DNA of 64,000 nucleotides from Acinetobacter cumulans (GCF_003024525.3 NZ_CP035934.2:496001-560000), one strand, 5' to 3'. Counted from the stretch's first letter, positions 17,893 through 27,555 are shown. Notes: a model not told the origin generated them from the letters alone. Made by a program: numbers and translations.

Positions 17893-20082
17893 ATGCAAAA
17901 TGATCAAAACAGCAGATCCGGACTCGGACTGTTAAGTTATATATGGAACAACTGGATCTCGACCTTTATCGTTCTGCTTTTACTGCTGTTGACTTTAATC
18001 ATTGGCACGGGCGAAATGATTCATGGCCAATTATTGCGTACAGGTGAAAAGCTGTATGGCAATGAAGCGATTGGGATGCAGTACTCGTTTTTACGCGCTG
18101 AACCTGTTGCACCTGATTGTGATCGTCATCCGAATGTTGATGCAATGGTGCAGACCCAAATGAAGCAAAATGCAAATGATGAGTTTGCAGATATCTTCGG
18201 TAGTGCCTCTGAGTCTGATGTACGTGCATCAATCATGGCGGGTGTGCAGCAGTGTGAAGAAAAATTCCAATTTTATGACAAAGCTAAAAAATATTTGGAT
18301 GATCATTCAAGTATTCGTACTTATCGTGCAGTTGAAACAACATTCTTCGGTATTTTCAAATTCGGTTCTGAAAACCGTGTCTTGATTTTATTGTTGATGG
18401 TTTTAGTCTCTGCAATTACTGCATCAATAAAATTCCACCATATTGGTCTACGTGCACCAACAACCAAATTAGATTACCGTGTATACGCGTTGTTTATGGC
18501 GATAGGTAATGGTTTATTAACTTTCTCTGTATATAGCCAATTTAATTCGGTTTTAAATTCAGGGGTGAAATCGACCACTGAAACCTTAGCTGTCTATTGG
18601 TTGTGGTTGGCGCTATTTGGTTTAGTTATGCTGATCAGTATTTTCCAGTTCTTTAAAACCCCAGCGGTAAAAGAACAAGGCCCAGGGAATATTGGTTTTG
18701 CATTACTGAGTGTACCACTGTATGCCTATATGGCCATTATTACAGGCGTAGCATTTACTTTCTTCATGGACTATCCAATGGGGCAAGGGATTTATTTGGG
18801 ACAGTTGGTTGAGTTCTCAGGTATTTTCTTAAACCTAGCGTTATTCATTTGGGCAGGTATGTTACTCACGCAAACACGGGTGATGGATCTGTTCTTGGGG
18901 ATTTTACGCCCATGGAACTTGGCCCCTGAAACACTGACTTGGTTAATTTTGATTGCAGCTGCTATTCCAACAGCTTATACAGGTGCATCTGGTATCTTCG
19001 TTGTGGCTGCGGGTGCCATTATTTATAAAGAAGTTTGGAATTCTGGCTCACGTCGTCAATTTGCTTTGGCCGTGTCTGCAATGTCGGGCTCGCTCGGCGT
19101 GGTGATTCGTCCATGTTTATTAATTATCTTGATTTCAATGCTAGACAGTCGTCATGTTACTTCAGATGAGCTATTTGATCATGGTATTTATGTATTCTGG
19201 TTAACTGCATTTATTTTCTTAGGCATTTCTTTGTTCTTGGCGGAAACACGTTTCCGTGTGAATTCACCGAAAGTTGCAATTCCAGGCATGCTTCGCGCAT
19301 TTATTCCAGTCATTCCATATATTGTGATCACATTGATTGTGATTGCATTCTACAAATATGGTCTAGACACCAAGATGGATGAGTTCACTGCACCTGTAGT
19401 GTTACCAATTATTTTAATTGCTTACATTATGTTTGACCGTTGGTTTGCGGATCGTTTTACTCCAACACCTGTCGATCAACATGCACATTTGGCAGAACAG
19501 CATGCTCAAAGCTCAACATTTATGCGTGAGCATGATGGACAGCGTCGTGGCTTTGGTAGCTCGATTTGGTTTGCATCATCAGAAACAGTTGGTCATATTG
19601 GTGCGCTGATTATCCTTATGGCACTCTCTGCAAGTGTAGGTGGCTTAATTGAACGTACTGAAGTTGTAGAACTATTACCGACACATTTGGGCAATATCTA
19701 TATTTCATTGGCCTTTATTGCATTGCTATTGGCAATTATTGGTATGACCACAGACCCATTTGGTGCAGTTATTTTGGTTGCGGCTACAGTTGCACCTGTA
19801 GCGTATGAAAATGGCATCCATCCAATTCATTTCTGGATGATTGTACTGGTCGCATTCGAGTTGGGTTATGTCTCACCACCTGTTGCGCTGAATCATTTGC
19901 TGACACGATTGTCCGTTGGTGATGATGAGGTTCGTGAAGCGGATGCCGAAGCAAAAGCGATGTACACCAATTTCTACTATCGTTATGAACGTTGGATCTT
20001 ACCAATTTTGGTGTTGTTCCCATCATTACTGATTGTGACTTATGCGCCGTATGTATTGAAGTTATTTGGCTGGTACAAGTAA
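17893..20082 (+). CDS. TRAP transporter fused QM permease with periplasmic insert
   Basis: A 729-aa inner-membrane protein. From about residue 265 it follows the large (DctM) subunit, with PTAYTGASGIFVVAAGAI, LVAFELGYVSPPVALNHLL and a C-terminal membrane bundle. The N-terminal part looks like a DctQ-type four-helix unit: TM1 20-42, TM2 161-180, TM3 196-216, TM4 233-254. Between TM1 and TM2 sits an insert of about 118 residues (43-160) that should face the periplasm and has a Cys76/Cys121 pair. AGGAAG precedes the ATG. No solute-binding DctP gene is nearby. Substrate is unknown; organic acids are usual for TRAP systems. Confidence 0.83.
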   Translation: MQNDQNSRSGLGLLSYIWNNWISTFIVLLLLLLTLIIGTGEMIHGQLLRTGEKLYGNEAIGMQYSFLRAEPVAPDCDRHPNVDAMVQTQMKQNANDEFADIFGSASESDVRASIMAGVQQCEEKFQFYDKAKKYLDDHSSIRTYRAVETTFFGIFKFGSENRVLILLLMVLVSAITASIKFHHIGLRAPTTKLDYRVYALFMAIGNGLLTFSVYSQFNSVLNSGVKSTTETLAVYWLWLALFGLVMLISIFQFFKTPAVKEQGPGNIGFALLSVPLYAYMAIITGVAFTFFMDYPMGQGIYLGQLVEFSGIFLNLALFIWAGMLLTQTRVMDLFLGILRPWNLAPETLTWLILIAAAIPTAYTGASGIFVVAAGAIIYKEVWNSGSRRQFALAVSAMSGSLGVVIRPCLLIILISMLDSRHVTSDELFDHGIYVFWLTAFIFLGISLFLAETRFRVNSPKVAIPGMLRAFIPVIPYIVITLIVIAFYKYGLDTKMDEFTAPVVLPIILIAYIMFDRWFADRFTPTPVDQHAHLAEQHAQSSTFMREHDGQRRGFGSSIWFASSETVGHIGALIILMALSASVGGLIERTEVVELLPTHLGNIYISLAFIALLLAIIGMTTDPFGAVILVAATVAPVAYENGIHPIHFWMIVLVAFELGYVSPPVALNHLLTRLSVGDDEVREADAEAKAMYTNFYYRYERWILPILVLFPSLLIVTYAPYVLKLFGWYK

Positions 20083-20088
20083 CAGCAT

Positions 20089-20118
20089 AAAAAAATGCAC
20101 CTTCGGGTGCATTTTTTT
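20089..20118 (+). terminator. terminator after TRAP permease
   Basis: AAATGCACC-TTCG-GGTGCATTT stem-loop with flanking A and T runs; it can serve both the TRAP gene and the convergent EamA gene. Confidence 0.92.
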
Positions 20119-20148
20119 ATGGGAGATAGACATTTAAACGTTTTTATT

Positions 20149-21036
20149 TTAGCGACGTGCCTTCAACCACTGCGGTCGTTTGAATAAAGGATTACAGAGG
20201 ACAATTGCCATAAAAATAAATGCAAATCCAATTAGACTATAAAGATCTGGAAGCTCATGCCACATGAAGTAACCCCAAGCACCCGCAAAAATAATCGCAA
20301 TATAATTGACTGGTCCAATTTCGCCAGCAGGTGCGAGTTTATAGGCATTCGACATAAAGAGTTGACTGATATTGGCCAATAGCCCAGCACAAATGAGGTA
20401 CATTAATTCAGTGAATGTATATAGACGCCATGACCAAAACATTGGAATGGCTGAAATGAGCGTGCCAAAAAAGCAAAAATAAAACACGATGCGTTCAGGT
20501 GGTTCAGTTGCTGTAAGGGCGCGTACGGTCACAAAGGCCATGGCTGCTAAAAAACTTGCACCTAAACCAATGAGCGACAATTGATTGAACATGCCAGAAT
20601 CTGGCTTTGCAACGCACAGTACCCCAATGAGTCCGACCAATGCCGCAATCAGCATTTTTGCAGTGATTTGCTCTTTGAGAAATAACCATGCAATTAAAGG
20701 AATAAAAATGGGGGATGAATACGTAAACACCATCGCATTGGATAGTTTTAAATGGGCAATTGCATAGAAAAAACCATACATTGCGATCAGCCCGACTATG
20801 GAGCGCCAAGTGTGCATCCAGAGTTTTTGAGTTTTAAAAAAGCCAGTACCTTTTTTGAGGATAAGGGGAAGGAAAATGAATAGGCCTACTACATTGCGAA
20901 AAAATACAATCGTGGCATTGTCTACACTCTGTGAGGCTAAACGAATACAGACGCCCATAATTGAAAATAAAAAGGCGGACAGCATTAAAAAGCCAATTGC
21001 TTTAACGGTGGTATTGGATGAGGGGAGTGAAGACAT
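20149..21036 (-). CDS. EamA-family (DMT) transporter
   Basis: A 295-aa protein with ten predicted membrane helices arranged as two EamA repeats (about residues 10-140 and 155-285). The ends GVCIRLASQSVDNATIVFFRNVVG and GPVNYIAIIFAGAWGYFMWHELPD are typical of drug/metabolite exporters. The RBS is weak. It lies convergent to the TRAP gene and apart from the YheV/PrlC cluster. Substrate not predictable. Confidence 0.85.
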   Translation of the reverse strand: MSSLPSSNTTVKAIGFLMLSAFLFSIMGVCIRLASQSVDNATIVFFRNVVGLFIFLPLILKKGTGFFKTQKLWMHTWRSIVGLIAMYGFFYAIAHLKLSNAMVFTYSSPIFIPLIAWLFLKEQITAKMLIAALVGLIGVLCVAKPDSGMFNQLSLIGLGASFLAAMAFVTVRALTATEPPERIVFYFCFFGTLISAIPMFWSWRLYTFTELMYLICAGLLANISQLFMSNAYKLAPAGEIGPVNYIAIIFAGAWGYFMWHELPDLYSLIGFAFIFMAIVLCNPLFKRPQWLKARR

Positions 21037-21104
21037 AAATAATAGGCCAGAAAATCTGATGATATTCTAGCCTGATTTAGATGCAAAACTAAGTATTGAA
21101 TGAC

Positions 21105-21569
21105 TTAGTGTTCTTGTGCCAGTTGTTGCTCAAGTAGCTTAAGTTGCTCTTCTTTTAATTTAATCAGCTGATCAGCATCAGCATGCTGTGCCTTTAGGGT
21201 CTTTTCTTGCTCTGCGAGTTGTTCTTGCAAATCGGCAAGCCGTGCCTGTTCCTCTTTTGCTAAAGAAGCATTTTCAGGAATAGGCGCTGTTAAAATATCG
21301 TCAGTGACCAGCGGCTTTGACTGAGTTGCATGATTCGCTTCTACTGCACTTGCTTCTTGAAGGTTGATTTCAGAAGCAGCGGTTTCTTCAGTGCTTGCCT
21401 CACTTGTTGGCTGATTTGAGGCTTCGCTCGCAACCGTATCATAAACTGGCGCTAGCTCTTCTACTGGAGAAGTGAACCACTGATAAGCAAAAAAAAGCGC
21501 AACCAGTACGCCGAGTCCCCCAATAATCCCGATTAAAAGTTTCGGGCTATTTCTTTGATCTTCTGCCAT
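21105..21569 (-). CDS. membrane-anchored coiled-coil protein
   Basis: A 154-aa protein beginning MAEDQRNSPK at 21569; a reading from 21629 adds 20 residues without a ribosome-binding site. One membrane helix (about residues 10-30) is followed by a Ser/Glu/Ala-rich low-complexity stretch and a C-terminal heptad-like coiled coil with Gln, Glu, Lys and Leu. N-in topology with a periplasmic coil is likely. Family unknown to me. It follows the YheV-like gene by 16 bases and is probably cotranscribed with it and prlC. Confidence 0.75.
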   Translation of the reverse strand: MAEDQRNSPKLLIGIIGGLGVLVALFFAYQWFTSPVEELAPVYDTVASEASNQPTSEASTEETAASEINLQEASAVEANHATQSKPLVTDDILTAPIPENASLAKEEQARLADLQEQLAEQEKTLKAQHADADQLIKLKEEQLKLLEQQLAQEH

Positions 21570-21585
21570 ACATAGACCTAAATTG

Positions 21586-21804
21586 TTATTTTGGCTGACG
21601 AGGTTTGAATTGAATGACACCAATTTCATCGGGCACTGCCGGAGTCTCAGGCTCTTCTACATGCGTCGGACGGTTTTCGGTATAACCGCAATCAATGCAT
21701 TCAATCCATTCATCATCATTTGAGCTAAGCATGACAACACGGTCCATCGCTTGACACTTCGGACATTTGGCGCCAGCAATAAATCGGCGTTTAATGGTCA
21801 TCAT
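21586..21804 (-). CDS. yheV: YheV-like zinc-ribbon protein
   Basis: A 72-aa protein with a compact zinc ribbon: CPKCQAMD near residues 14-21 and IECIDCGY near residues 35-42 supply four cysteines. The tail is acidic and Pro-rich. YheV homologues of gammaproteobacteria are short metal-binding-type proteins of unknown job and, in several genomes, neighbour prlC, as here. Either of two adjacent ATG codons could be the start. Confidence 0.78.
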   Translation of the reverse strand: MMTIKRRFIAGAKCPKCQAMDRVVMLSSNDDEWIECIDCGYTENRPTHVEEPETPAVPDEIGVIQFKPRQPK

Positions 21805-21843
21805 ACTTACCTACTATAAAATTAAGGTCCTTAGTTTAAGAGT

Positions 21844-23874
21844 TTATGAAGCGTTCGTCCAACCTTGGTGACGAAGCAGTGCATCTATTTTCGGCTCGCG
21901 TCCACGGAAATTGACAAAAGCGTCGAGTGCAGCATCTTTTCCACCGACAGCTAAAATGGCTTTACGGAAATCATGCCCTGTTTGCGTATTGAAAATGCCT
22001 TCTTTTTCGAAGCGATCAAAAGCGTCACTGGCTAAAACTTCAGCCCATTTGTATGAGTAATAACCTGCAGCATAACCACCTGCAAAAATGTGGCTAAAGC
22101 CGTGTTGGAAACGGTTATAGGCAACAGTTGGCACTACAGCAAATTGGCGACGAATTTGATCTAATTCTGCCTGAATTTGAGTGGCATTGAGTGCAGGTGT
22201 TCGGCTGTGAATGTTGAGATCAAATAGAGCAAATTCAATTTGACGCAGTGTTTGCATACCCGATTGGAAAAACCGTGCATTCAGTAATGCTTGAAGTAAA
22301 TCAGCGGGTAGGGCTTGCTTGGTTTCGATATGTTCACTCAGTAGGTCTAGACTTTCTGTATCCCATGTCCAAAACTCCATAAACTGACTTGGTAATTCAA
22401 CAGCATCCCATGCCACACCATGAGTACCAGCCACAGAGATATTATCGACCTCGGTTAGCATGTGATGTAAACCATGGCCAAATTCATGGAATAAGGTGTT
22501 CACTTCATCATGTGTTAATAATGCAGGCTGATCACCTACAGGTGGGGTGAAGTTACACACCATATAGCAAATTGGCTTTTGTAGGCCATGCTCGGTTTGC
22601 ATACGTGAACGGAAACCACTCATCCATGCGCCACCACGTTTGCCTGTACGTGCATAAAGGTCAAAGTAAAAACCACCAATTACAGTGCCTTGATCTTCAA
22701 GTTCAAAATAACGTGCATCTGGATGCCATACAGGTGCTTCGCGCTCGACAACCTGTACGCCGTATAAGCGGTTGACAATGCTAAATAGGCCTTGCAAGAT
22801 TTTAGGCGCAGGGAAGTAGGGTTTAAGTGCTTCTTGTGACAGATTAAACTGTTGCATTTTGAGCTTTTCTAAGTAGAAGCCTGTATCCCAAGGTTGTAAG
22901 TCTTGAATACCATCTGCGCTGGCAATGCTTTTTAGTTCTGCAACTTCTTTGAGTGCAGGCTGGCGTGCATGTTCTGCAAGGTCAACTAAAAATTGATGTA
23001 CTGTTTCTACATTGGGTGCCATTTTGCTGGCCAGTGAGAGTTCGGCATAATTGCTAAAACCCAAGAGCTGTGCCATTTCCTGACGTAAACTTAGAATTTC
23101 TTCCATCACTGGCGTGTTATCAAATTCAGATGCATTGGCTTGGTCTGAAGCGCGGGTGGTGTAAGCCTTATAAATTTGCTCACGCAGTCCACGGTCTTCA
23201 GCATAGGTCATAATCGCCAAATAAGAGGGAATATCTAAAGTTGCTGCAGGCTGTTGCAATTCACGCTGCTGACCGTATTGTTTTAGCAATTCCACGCTAC
23301 TGTCTGGTAAGCCTTTAAGCTGTGCATCTTCTAAAGGAAGTACAAAAGCTTGGGTTGCATCTAGTACATGATTGGAAAAGTCTGATGATAATTGTGATAA
23401 ACGTGCAGAAATATCAGCATAGCGCTTTTTAGCATCACCTTCTAAAGCCACGCCTGAGAGTTTAAAGTCTCGTAGAGATAACTTGATCGCACTTTGCTGT
23501 GCGGCAGGGAGTGTTTCAAACAAGGCACCGTCACGTACGTGCTGATAAGTTTGATACAACACGGTATGTTGGCCTAGAGCGGTATAGTATTCACTGAGTG
23601 CTGGCAATAGCGACTGATAAACTTCACGTGTTTCTGCATTGTTCATGACTGCATTGAGGTGTGATAGTACGCCCCATGCTTCACTCATATTATTTTCTAG
23701 GGTATCGATCTGTTCGAGTACAGCTAATTGTTGCTGAATACTGTCTGGAACTGCAGTTAATTCATCTAAAAAGGTTTGGCCTGATTGAATCGCTTGCTCA
23801 ATTTGTGTTTTAAGTTGATCTAAAGTGATTTGATTGAATTGTGGAACAGGCAAAGTTGCCTTTTCTAATGTCAT
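21844..23874 (-). CDS. prlC: oligopeptidase A (M3 metallopeptidase)
   Basis: A 676-aa cytosolic peptidase that degrades free peptides and cleaved signal peptides. The zinc site HEFGH is in TLFHEFGHGLHHML at about residue 458, with the third ligand Glu further downstream. The length and the C-terminal SDAFDRFEKEGIFNTQTGHDFRKAIL motif agree with the family. It precedes the YheV-like gene and the membrane coiled-coil gene on the same strand. Confidence 0.95.
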   Translation of the reverse strand: MTLEKATLPVPQFNQITLDQLKTQIEQAIQSGQTFLDELTAVPDSIQQQLAVLEQIDTLENNMSEAWGVLSHLNAVMNNAETREVYQSLLPALSEYYTALGQHTVLYQTYQHVRDGALFETLPAAQQSAIKLSLRDFKLSGVALEGDAKKRYADISARLSQLSSDFSNHVLDATQAFVLPLEDAQLKGLPDSSVELLKQYGQQRELQQPAATLDIPSYLAIMTYAEDRGLREQIYKAYTTRASDQANASEFDNTPVMEEILSLRQEMAQLLGFSNYAELSLASKMAPNVETVHQFLVDLAEHARQPALKEVAELKSIASADGIQDLQPWDTGFYLEKLKMQQFNLSQEALKPYFPAPKILQGLFSIVNRLYGVQVVEREAPVWHPDARYFELEDQGTVIGGFYFDLYARTGKRGGAWMSGFRSRMQTEHGLQKPICYMVCNFTPPVGDQPALLTHDEVNTLFHEFGHGLHHMLTEVDNISVAGTHGVAWDAVELPSQFMEFWTWDTESLDLLSEHIETKQALPADLLQALLNARFFQSGMQTLRQIEFALFDLNIHSRTPALNATQIQAELDQIRRQFAVVPTVAYNRFQHGFSHIFAGGYAAGYYSYKWAEVLASDAFDRFEKEGIFNTQTGHDFRKAILAVGGKDAALDAFVNFRGREPKIDALLRHQGWTNAS

Positions 23875-23949
23875 TGTGAAATGCCGTAGTAATTTCTGAT
23901 GTTATAAGTAGATGTAGGGGTTTGAAATAAATAAATCAAGGCTTTGTGG

Positions 23950-24537
23950 CTATTTATTCTGTGTTGGTTTGACAATTTGGATGGATTCGATCTTTTGGAT
24001 GTAAGTGCCAAAGTGCCCCTGAATGACAGATACCTTCATGAACAGATTTTGATTTTTGTAGTGTTCATATTCATCTGCACTGATTCGAAATATACGAGTA
24101 GAGTCATAAGGTGTTTGGATGGAATGGTAGACACTTCCTTTTTTACCATGTCCTTTGACAGCACTTGCTTCAACGGTCACAACAGTCGGTGTACCTAACA
24201 GTACGGTATGCAGTAGAGGGGGATAAAACACAAAATTTAAATAAAAAATCAAAACAGCAAAAAGAGGCAGTAGCAGTAAGAAATAGAATTTTGGTCTGTT
24301 CTGTACATTTTTCCATGTACGTGGAATGACCCATTCACCTTGTCGATGAAGCACATAAAAGTAGAGCAAAATCACAAAATAAATGAATATGGCTAAAATG
24401 AAAGCACATATTTTGACGTGATCCTTTGGGGTGAAATCTAAACTAAAAATGGCAAAGAGCGCTGTGATGGTCAGTAAGAAAAATGCGAACAACACATAAT
24501 TGTGATAATCATATTTCGAGATCTTCTGTGGATTCAT
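23950..24537 (-). CDS. multipass membrane protein of unknown function
   Basis: A 195-aa protein with four hydrophobic segments: two near residues 15-35 and 42-63, then near 75-110 two further helices, followed by a C-terminal soluble part beginning around residue 115 (PTVVTVEASAVKGHGKKGSVYHS). No family recognised. It lies on the same strand as the lipoprotein downstream but is separated from it by a terminator-like palindrome. Confidence 0.7.
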   Translation of the reverse strand: MNPQKISKYDYHNYVLFAFFLLTITALFAIFSLDFTPKDHVKICAFILAIFIYFVILLYFYVLHRQGEWVIPRTWKNVQNRPKFYFLLLLPLFAVLIFYLNFVFYPPLLHTVLLGTPTVVTVEASAVKGHGKKGSVYHSIQTPYDSTRIFRISADEYEHYKNQNLFMKVSVIQGHFGTYIQKIESIQIVKPTQNK

Positions 24538-24580
24538 TATTTTTAAGTAACTTATTTTTTATATGAATATATTAAAAGAA

Positions 24581-24602
24581 AAAGAGCGCCGAAGCGCTCT
24601 TT
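24581..24602 (-). terminator. terminator of the PEGA lipoprotein
   Basis: AAAGAGCGC/GCGCTCTTT with loop CGAA on the + strand (TTCG on the - strand), followed on the - strand by TTCTTTT. It lies 12 bases after the lipoprotein stop and is nearly identical to the rnr terminator 490 bases away. Confidence 0.88.
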
Positions 24603-24614
24603 GGATTAAATATT

Positions 24615-24996
24615 TTACTGACAATCAGGATCTACGACATAACTGGTTTGCGCAAATTTTTGCCAAGAACCTGTCGCTGCACCATCTACAACGAGAATAG
24701 AGATAATTCCCCAGTCAATTAAGAGACCTAAAAGTGTCGTTGGATCAAAACTTTTTTGCGGTGTAATGGCTGTTGTTTTACAGCCTTGCTTCTCTGCTTT
24801 GATGACATAATTTTCTTTTTTCTTGAATGTATAAACAGCTTGGTTTTTGCCCATATACTCTTCATTGACATAAAGCTTAGCATCTGTGTCATTACTTCTA
24901 ATATTAATGGTTTGGCTTGAACCATTAAACATCGTCGCACAACCTGTACTGAAAAGCATGCTGGCGATGAGTAGTGAAGTTGAAATTTTTTTTCAT
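24615..24996 (-). CDS. PEGA-type lipoprotein with frameshift in A8 tract
   Basis: The body encodes a 115-aa product starting FSTGCATMFNGSSQTI, a Cys after a lipobox, in the style of PEGA-domain lipoproteins, with YVNEEYMG and the C-terminal membrane-like stretch. The true start is ATG 24996-24994 after a strong AGGGGG box (25003-25008), but eight A bases follow (+ strand T 24986-24993), putting it one base out of frame. With seven A bases it reads MKKISTSLLIASMLFSTGC, an ideal lipoprotein signal. As written, the frame from that ATG stops after 23 codons. Possibilities: sequencing error, slippage, or phase variation. Confidence 0.6.
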
Positions 24997-25002
24997 ATAT
25001 TA

Positions 25003-25008
25003 CCCCCT
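25003..25008 (-). promoter_or_regulatory. ribosome-binding site fixing the lipoprotein start
   Basis: AGGGGG lies 6 bases before ATG 24996-24994. Its strength and spacing support that ATG and therefore expose the one-base frame problem in the A8 tract. Confidence 0.75.
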
Positions 25009-25072
25009 AGTAAAGTGCTAAAAGATAGCGTTTTCAAAAGATTAGTCAAGCTTAGTAGACCAAAGAGTCAAT

Positions 25073-25098
25073 AAAAAAGAGCGCCGAAGCGCTCTTTT
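25073..25098 (-). terminator. rnr terminator
   Basis: AAAAGAGCGC/GCGCTCTTTT stem with a CGAA loop on the + strand and flanking A and T runs, 16 bases after the rnr stop. Confidence 0.92.
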
Positions 25099-25113
25099 AA
25101 ATCCAAGTAAAAA

Positions 25114-27555
25114 TTACTCAGTCTTTGCTTTCGCATTTGACTTTTTCTTTTTTAATTTGGTCTTTTTCTTTACTTTATCTTTAGCCTTTGCTTCAGATTT
25201 TGTTGCAGATTTTTTAGCAGGCTTTTTGCCGTAGGTGCTGGGTTTTGATTTTGACTTTTTCTTTCGAATGGGACGTTCTCCGTCTTCACTCAACGCAGGC
25301 GCTTCGTGGTTCTTCGGACGTTCGCTAAAAACTTCCTCTTTCGCTTCGCGTACCACTTTAGGCTTAGTCACACGTGGTGCTTTGCTGCGAATCGGGCGAC
25401 CAGCATGGCTCAGCTGTTGAATCAGTTCAAAGTCGATTTTACGTTCTTCAAGATTAACACCAGCCACTTTAATACGAACTTCATCGCCTAAACTAAAGCT
25501 TTGGCCACGGTTTTGGCCTACTAAGCTTTGACTTGATTGATCAAACACAAAGAAGTCATCACCCAATTGGCTCACGTGTACCATACCATCGACATAAAGG
25601 TCTTTGAGGGTTACGAATAAACCAAATTCAGCCACTGCAGAAATCGTACCGACAAACTCTGCGCCTAAATGTTGTTGCATATAATGACATTTTAGCCATG
25701 TTGTTACAGAGCGCGATGCTTCATCTGCACGACGTTCAGTAGCAGAGAAGTGCTGACCTGCATCATCCAATGAGGCACCTGAAAGTGGATACTTTTTGTG
25801 TGTGAGACTGGCTTTAATTGCGCGGTGCAACAGTAAGTCAGGGTAACGACGAATTGGTGAAGTGAAATGCGTATACGCCTCATAAGCTAGACCATAATGA
25901 CCTGCATTTTTCGCGCCGTAATAAGCTTGCATCATCGAACGTAATAACACGGCATGAATGCTTGGTGCATCAATACGGTCTTTGGTCGCTTCAATCACTG
26001 CTTGATAGTCAGCTTGTGTGGGTTGCTCAGGGAACTTAAGACCCAATAACTTCACAAAATCACTGACTTTTTGAATGCGTGAAAACTCTGGTGGCTCATG
26101 TACACGGTAAAGCATTGGTACTTCATTTTTTAATGCATATTCAGCCGCAGCTACGTTGGCCAATAACATGCATTCTTCAATCAGTTTATGTGCATCATTA
26201 CGTGTACGCGGTAAAATTTCATTAATACCGCCAAGCTCGTCAAAGGTCATGTAGGTTTCGACAGTTTCGAATTCCATTGCATGGCGTTGCGCGCGTAGAT
26301 CTTTTAATACATGATAAAGCTGGAATAAAGTGTTGAGCGATTTACGCACATTACGATCTTCAGGCACCGCCTGACTATCGCCATCAAAATATTGTGCCAC
26401 TTGGGTGTAGGTTAAACGTGCTTTAGAGTGCATCACCGAAGGGTAGAACTCGTAACTGGTCACACGGCCTGCACGTGAAAGGTTCAGGTCACACACCATA
26501 CACAAACGGTCGACATTTGGATTCAGTGAGCACAAACCATTGGACAGTGCTTCAGGAAGCATTGGCAAGACAAAATGCGGGAAGTACACAGAAGTACCAC
26601 GCGCTTGTGCTTCGTCATCCAAAGGCTTACCAATACGCACATAATGGCTCACATCGGCAATCGCAACCACTACACGGTAGCCACCACCTGGACGTTTTTC
26701 GGCATAAACGGCATCGTCAAAGTCACGTGCATCTTCACCATCAATAGTCACGAATGGTAAATCGCGTAGGTCAATACGGCCTTCACGGTCTTTTGCAGAT
26801 GGTTCTTTAAAGCTTTCTGCTTCTTTTACAACTTCTTCTGGGAATTCGTAAGGTAAACCAAATTCTAAAATAGTTTGTGGAATAATAATTTCGGTATCGG
26901 CTTTATCGGCCATAGACTGAATGATATGACCCGTCGCAAATTCTTCTTTGGTTGGGTAGTCGTCAATTTCAACACGGACTGAATCGCCTAATTTTACTTT
27001 GGCATGCTCAATCAGTTCTTTTTCTAAGGTAATCGGCTGATGCGCATTTGGATTAGACGGTTGAATAAAGTATTCACCATCGTGGATTGAGACTTTACCA
27101 ATAATTTGTTTAACGCGACGCTCTACAACTTCAGTAATAAAGCCCCATGCTTTACCTTTGCGATCAACTGAAGTCTGACGTACTTTAACGCGGTCACCAT
27201 TAAAGACCTGACGTAATTCACGCTCAGGCAATAAAAGGTCGTCTTCACCTTTAATATTGGCACTGCCCATACCTTTTGAGTTGACATAAACCGTCGCATC
27301 ATGAGTCGGCTGTTCAGTGGCCAATTGAAACTTAAATCCATCTTTCATTAATTGCCCATCACGCACCATTGCAATGAGGCGATGGCTCAGGGCATCAATA
27401 CTTTTTTGATCGGCAATTTCAAAATGCTCAACCAAGTCTGCATGTGACAACGGCGCACGCTGTTCAATAATGTCTAAAATGAGCGTACGGCTCGGAATCG
27501 GATTTTCGTAACGTTCGGCTTCAGCTTTTGCTTCAGGATCGACCCAATTTTTCAT
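25114..27555 (-). CDS. rnr: ribonuclease R
   Basis: An 813-aa RNB-family 3'-5' exoribonuclease that degrades structured RNA. Order: N-terminal winged-helix segment, two OB cold-shock-like domains (about residues 80-240), the RNB catalytic domain with GEDARDFDDAVY near residue 275 supplying the metal-binding aspartates, an S1 domain (about 640-725) and a Lys-rich basic tail of about 90 residues that is a hallmark of RNase R rather than RNase II. Length matches E. coli RNase R. It stands alone with its own promoter region. Confidence 0.95.
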   Translation of the reverse strand: MKNWVDPEAKAEAERYENPIPSRTLILDIIEQRAPLSHADLVEHFEIADQKSIDALSHRLIAMVRDGQLMKDGFKFQLATEQPTHDATVYVNSKGMGSANIKGEDDLLLPERELRQVFNGDRVKVRQTSVDRKGKAWGFITEVVERRVKQIIGKVSIHDGEYFIQPSNPNAHQPITLEKELIEHAKVKLGDSVRVEIDDYPTKEEFATGHIIQSMADKADTEIIIPQTILEFGLPYEFPEEVVKEAESFKEPSAKDREGRIDLRDLPFVTIDGEDARDFDDAVYAEKRPGGGYRVVVAIADVSHYVRIGKPLDDEAQARGTSVYFPHFVLPMLPEALSNGLCSLNPNVDRLCMVCDLNLSRAGRVTSYEFYPSVMHSKARLTYTQVAQYFDGDSQAVPEDRNVRKSLNTLFQLYHVLKDLRAQRHAMEFETVETYMTFDELGGINEILPRTRNDAHKLIEECMLLANVAAAEYALKNEVPMLYRVHEPPEFSRIQKVSDFVKLLGLKFPEQPTQADYQAVIEATKDRIDAPSIHAVLLRSMMQAYYGAKNAGHYGLAYEAYTHFTSPIRRYPDLLLHRAIKASLTHKKYPLSGASLDDAGQHFSATERRADEASRSVTTWLKCHYMQQHLGAEFVGTISAVAEFGLFVTLKDLYVDGMVHVSQLGDDFFVFDQSSQSLVGQNRGQSFSLGDEVRIKVAGVNLEERKIDFELIQQLSHAGRPIRSKAPRVTKPKVVREAKEEVFSERPKNHEAPALSEDGERPIRKKKSKSKPSTYGKKPAKKSATKSEAKAKDKVKKKTKLKKKKSNAKAKTE

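Noticed and set aside
22572..22775. Frame on the + strand inside prlC
   Set aside because: Shadow of the M3 peptidase gene; no box and no family features.
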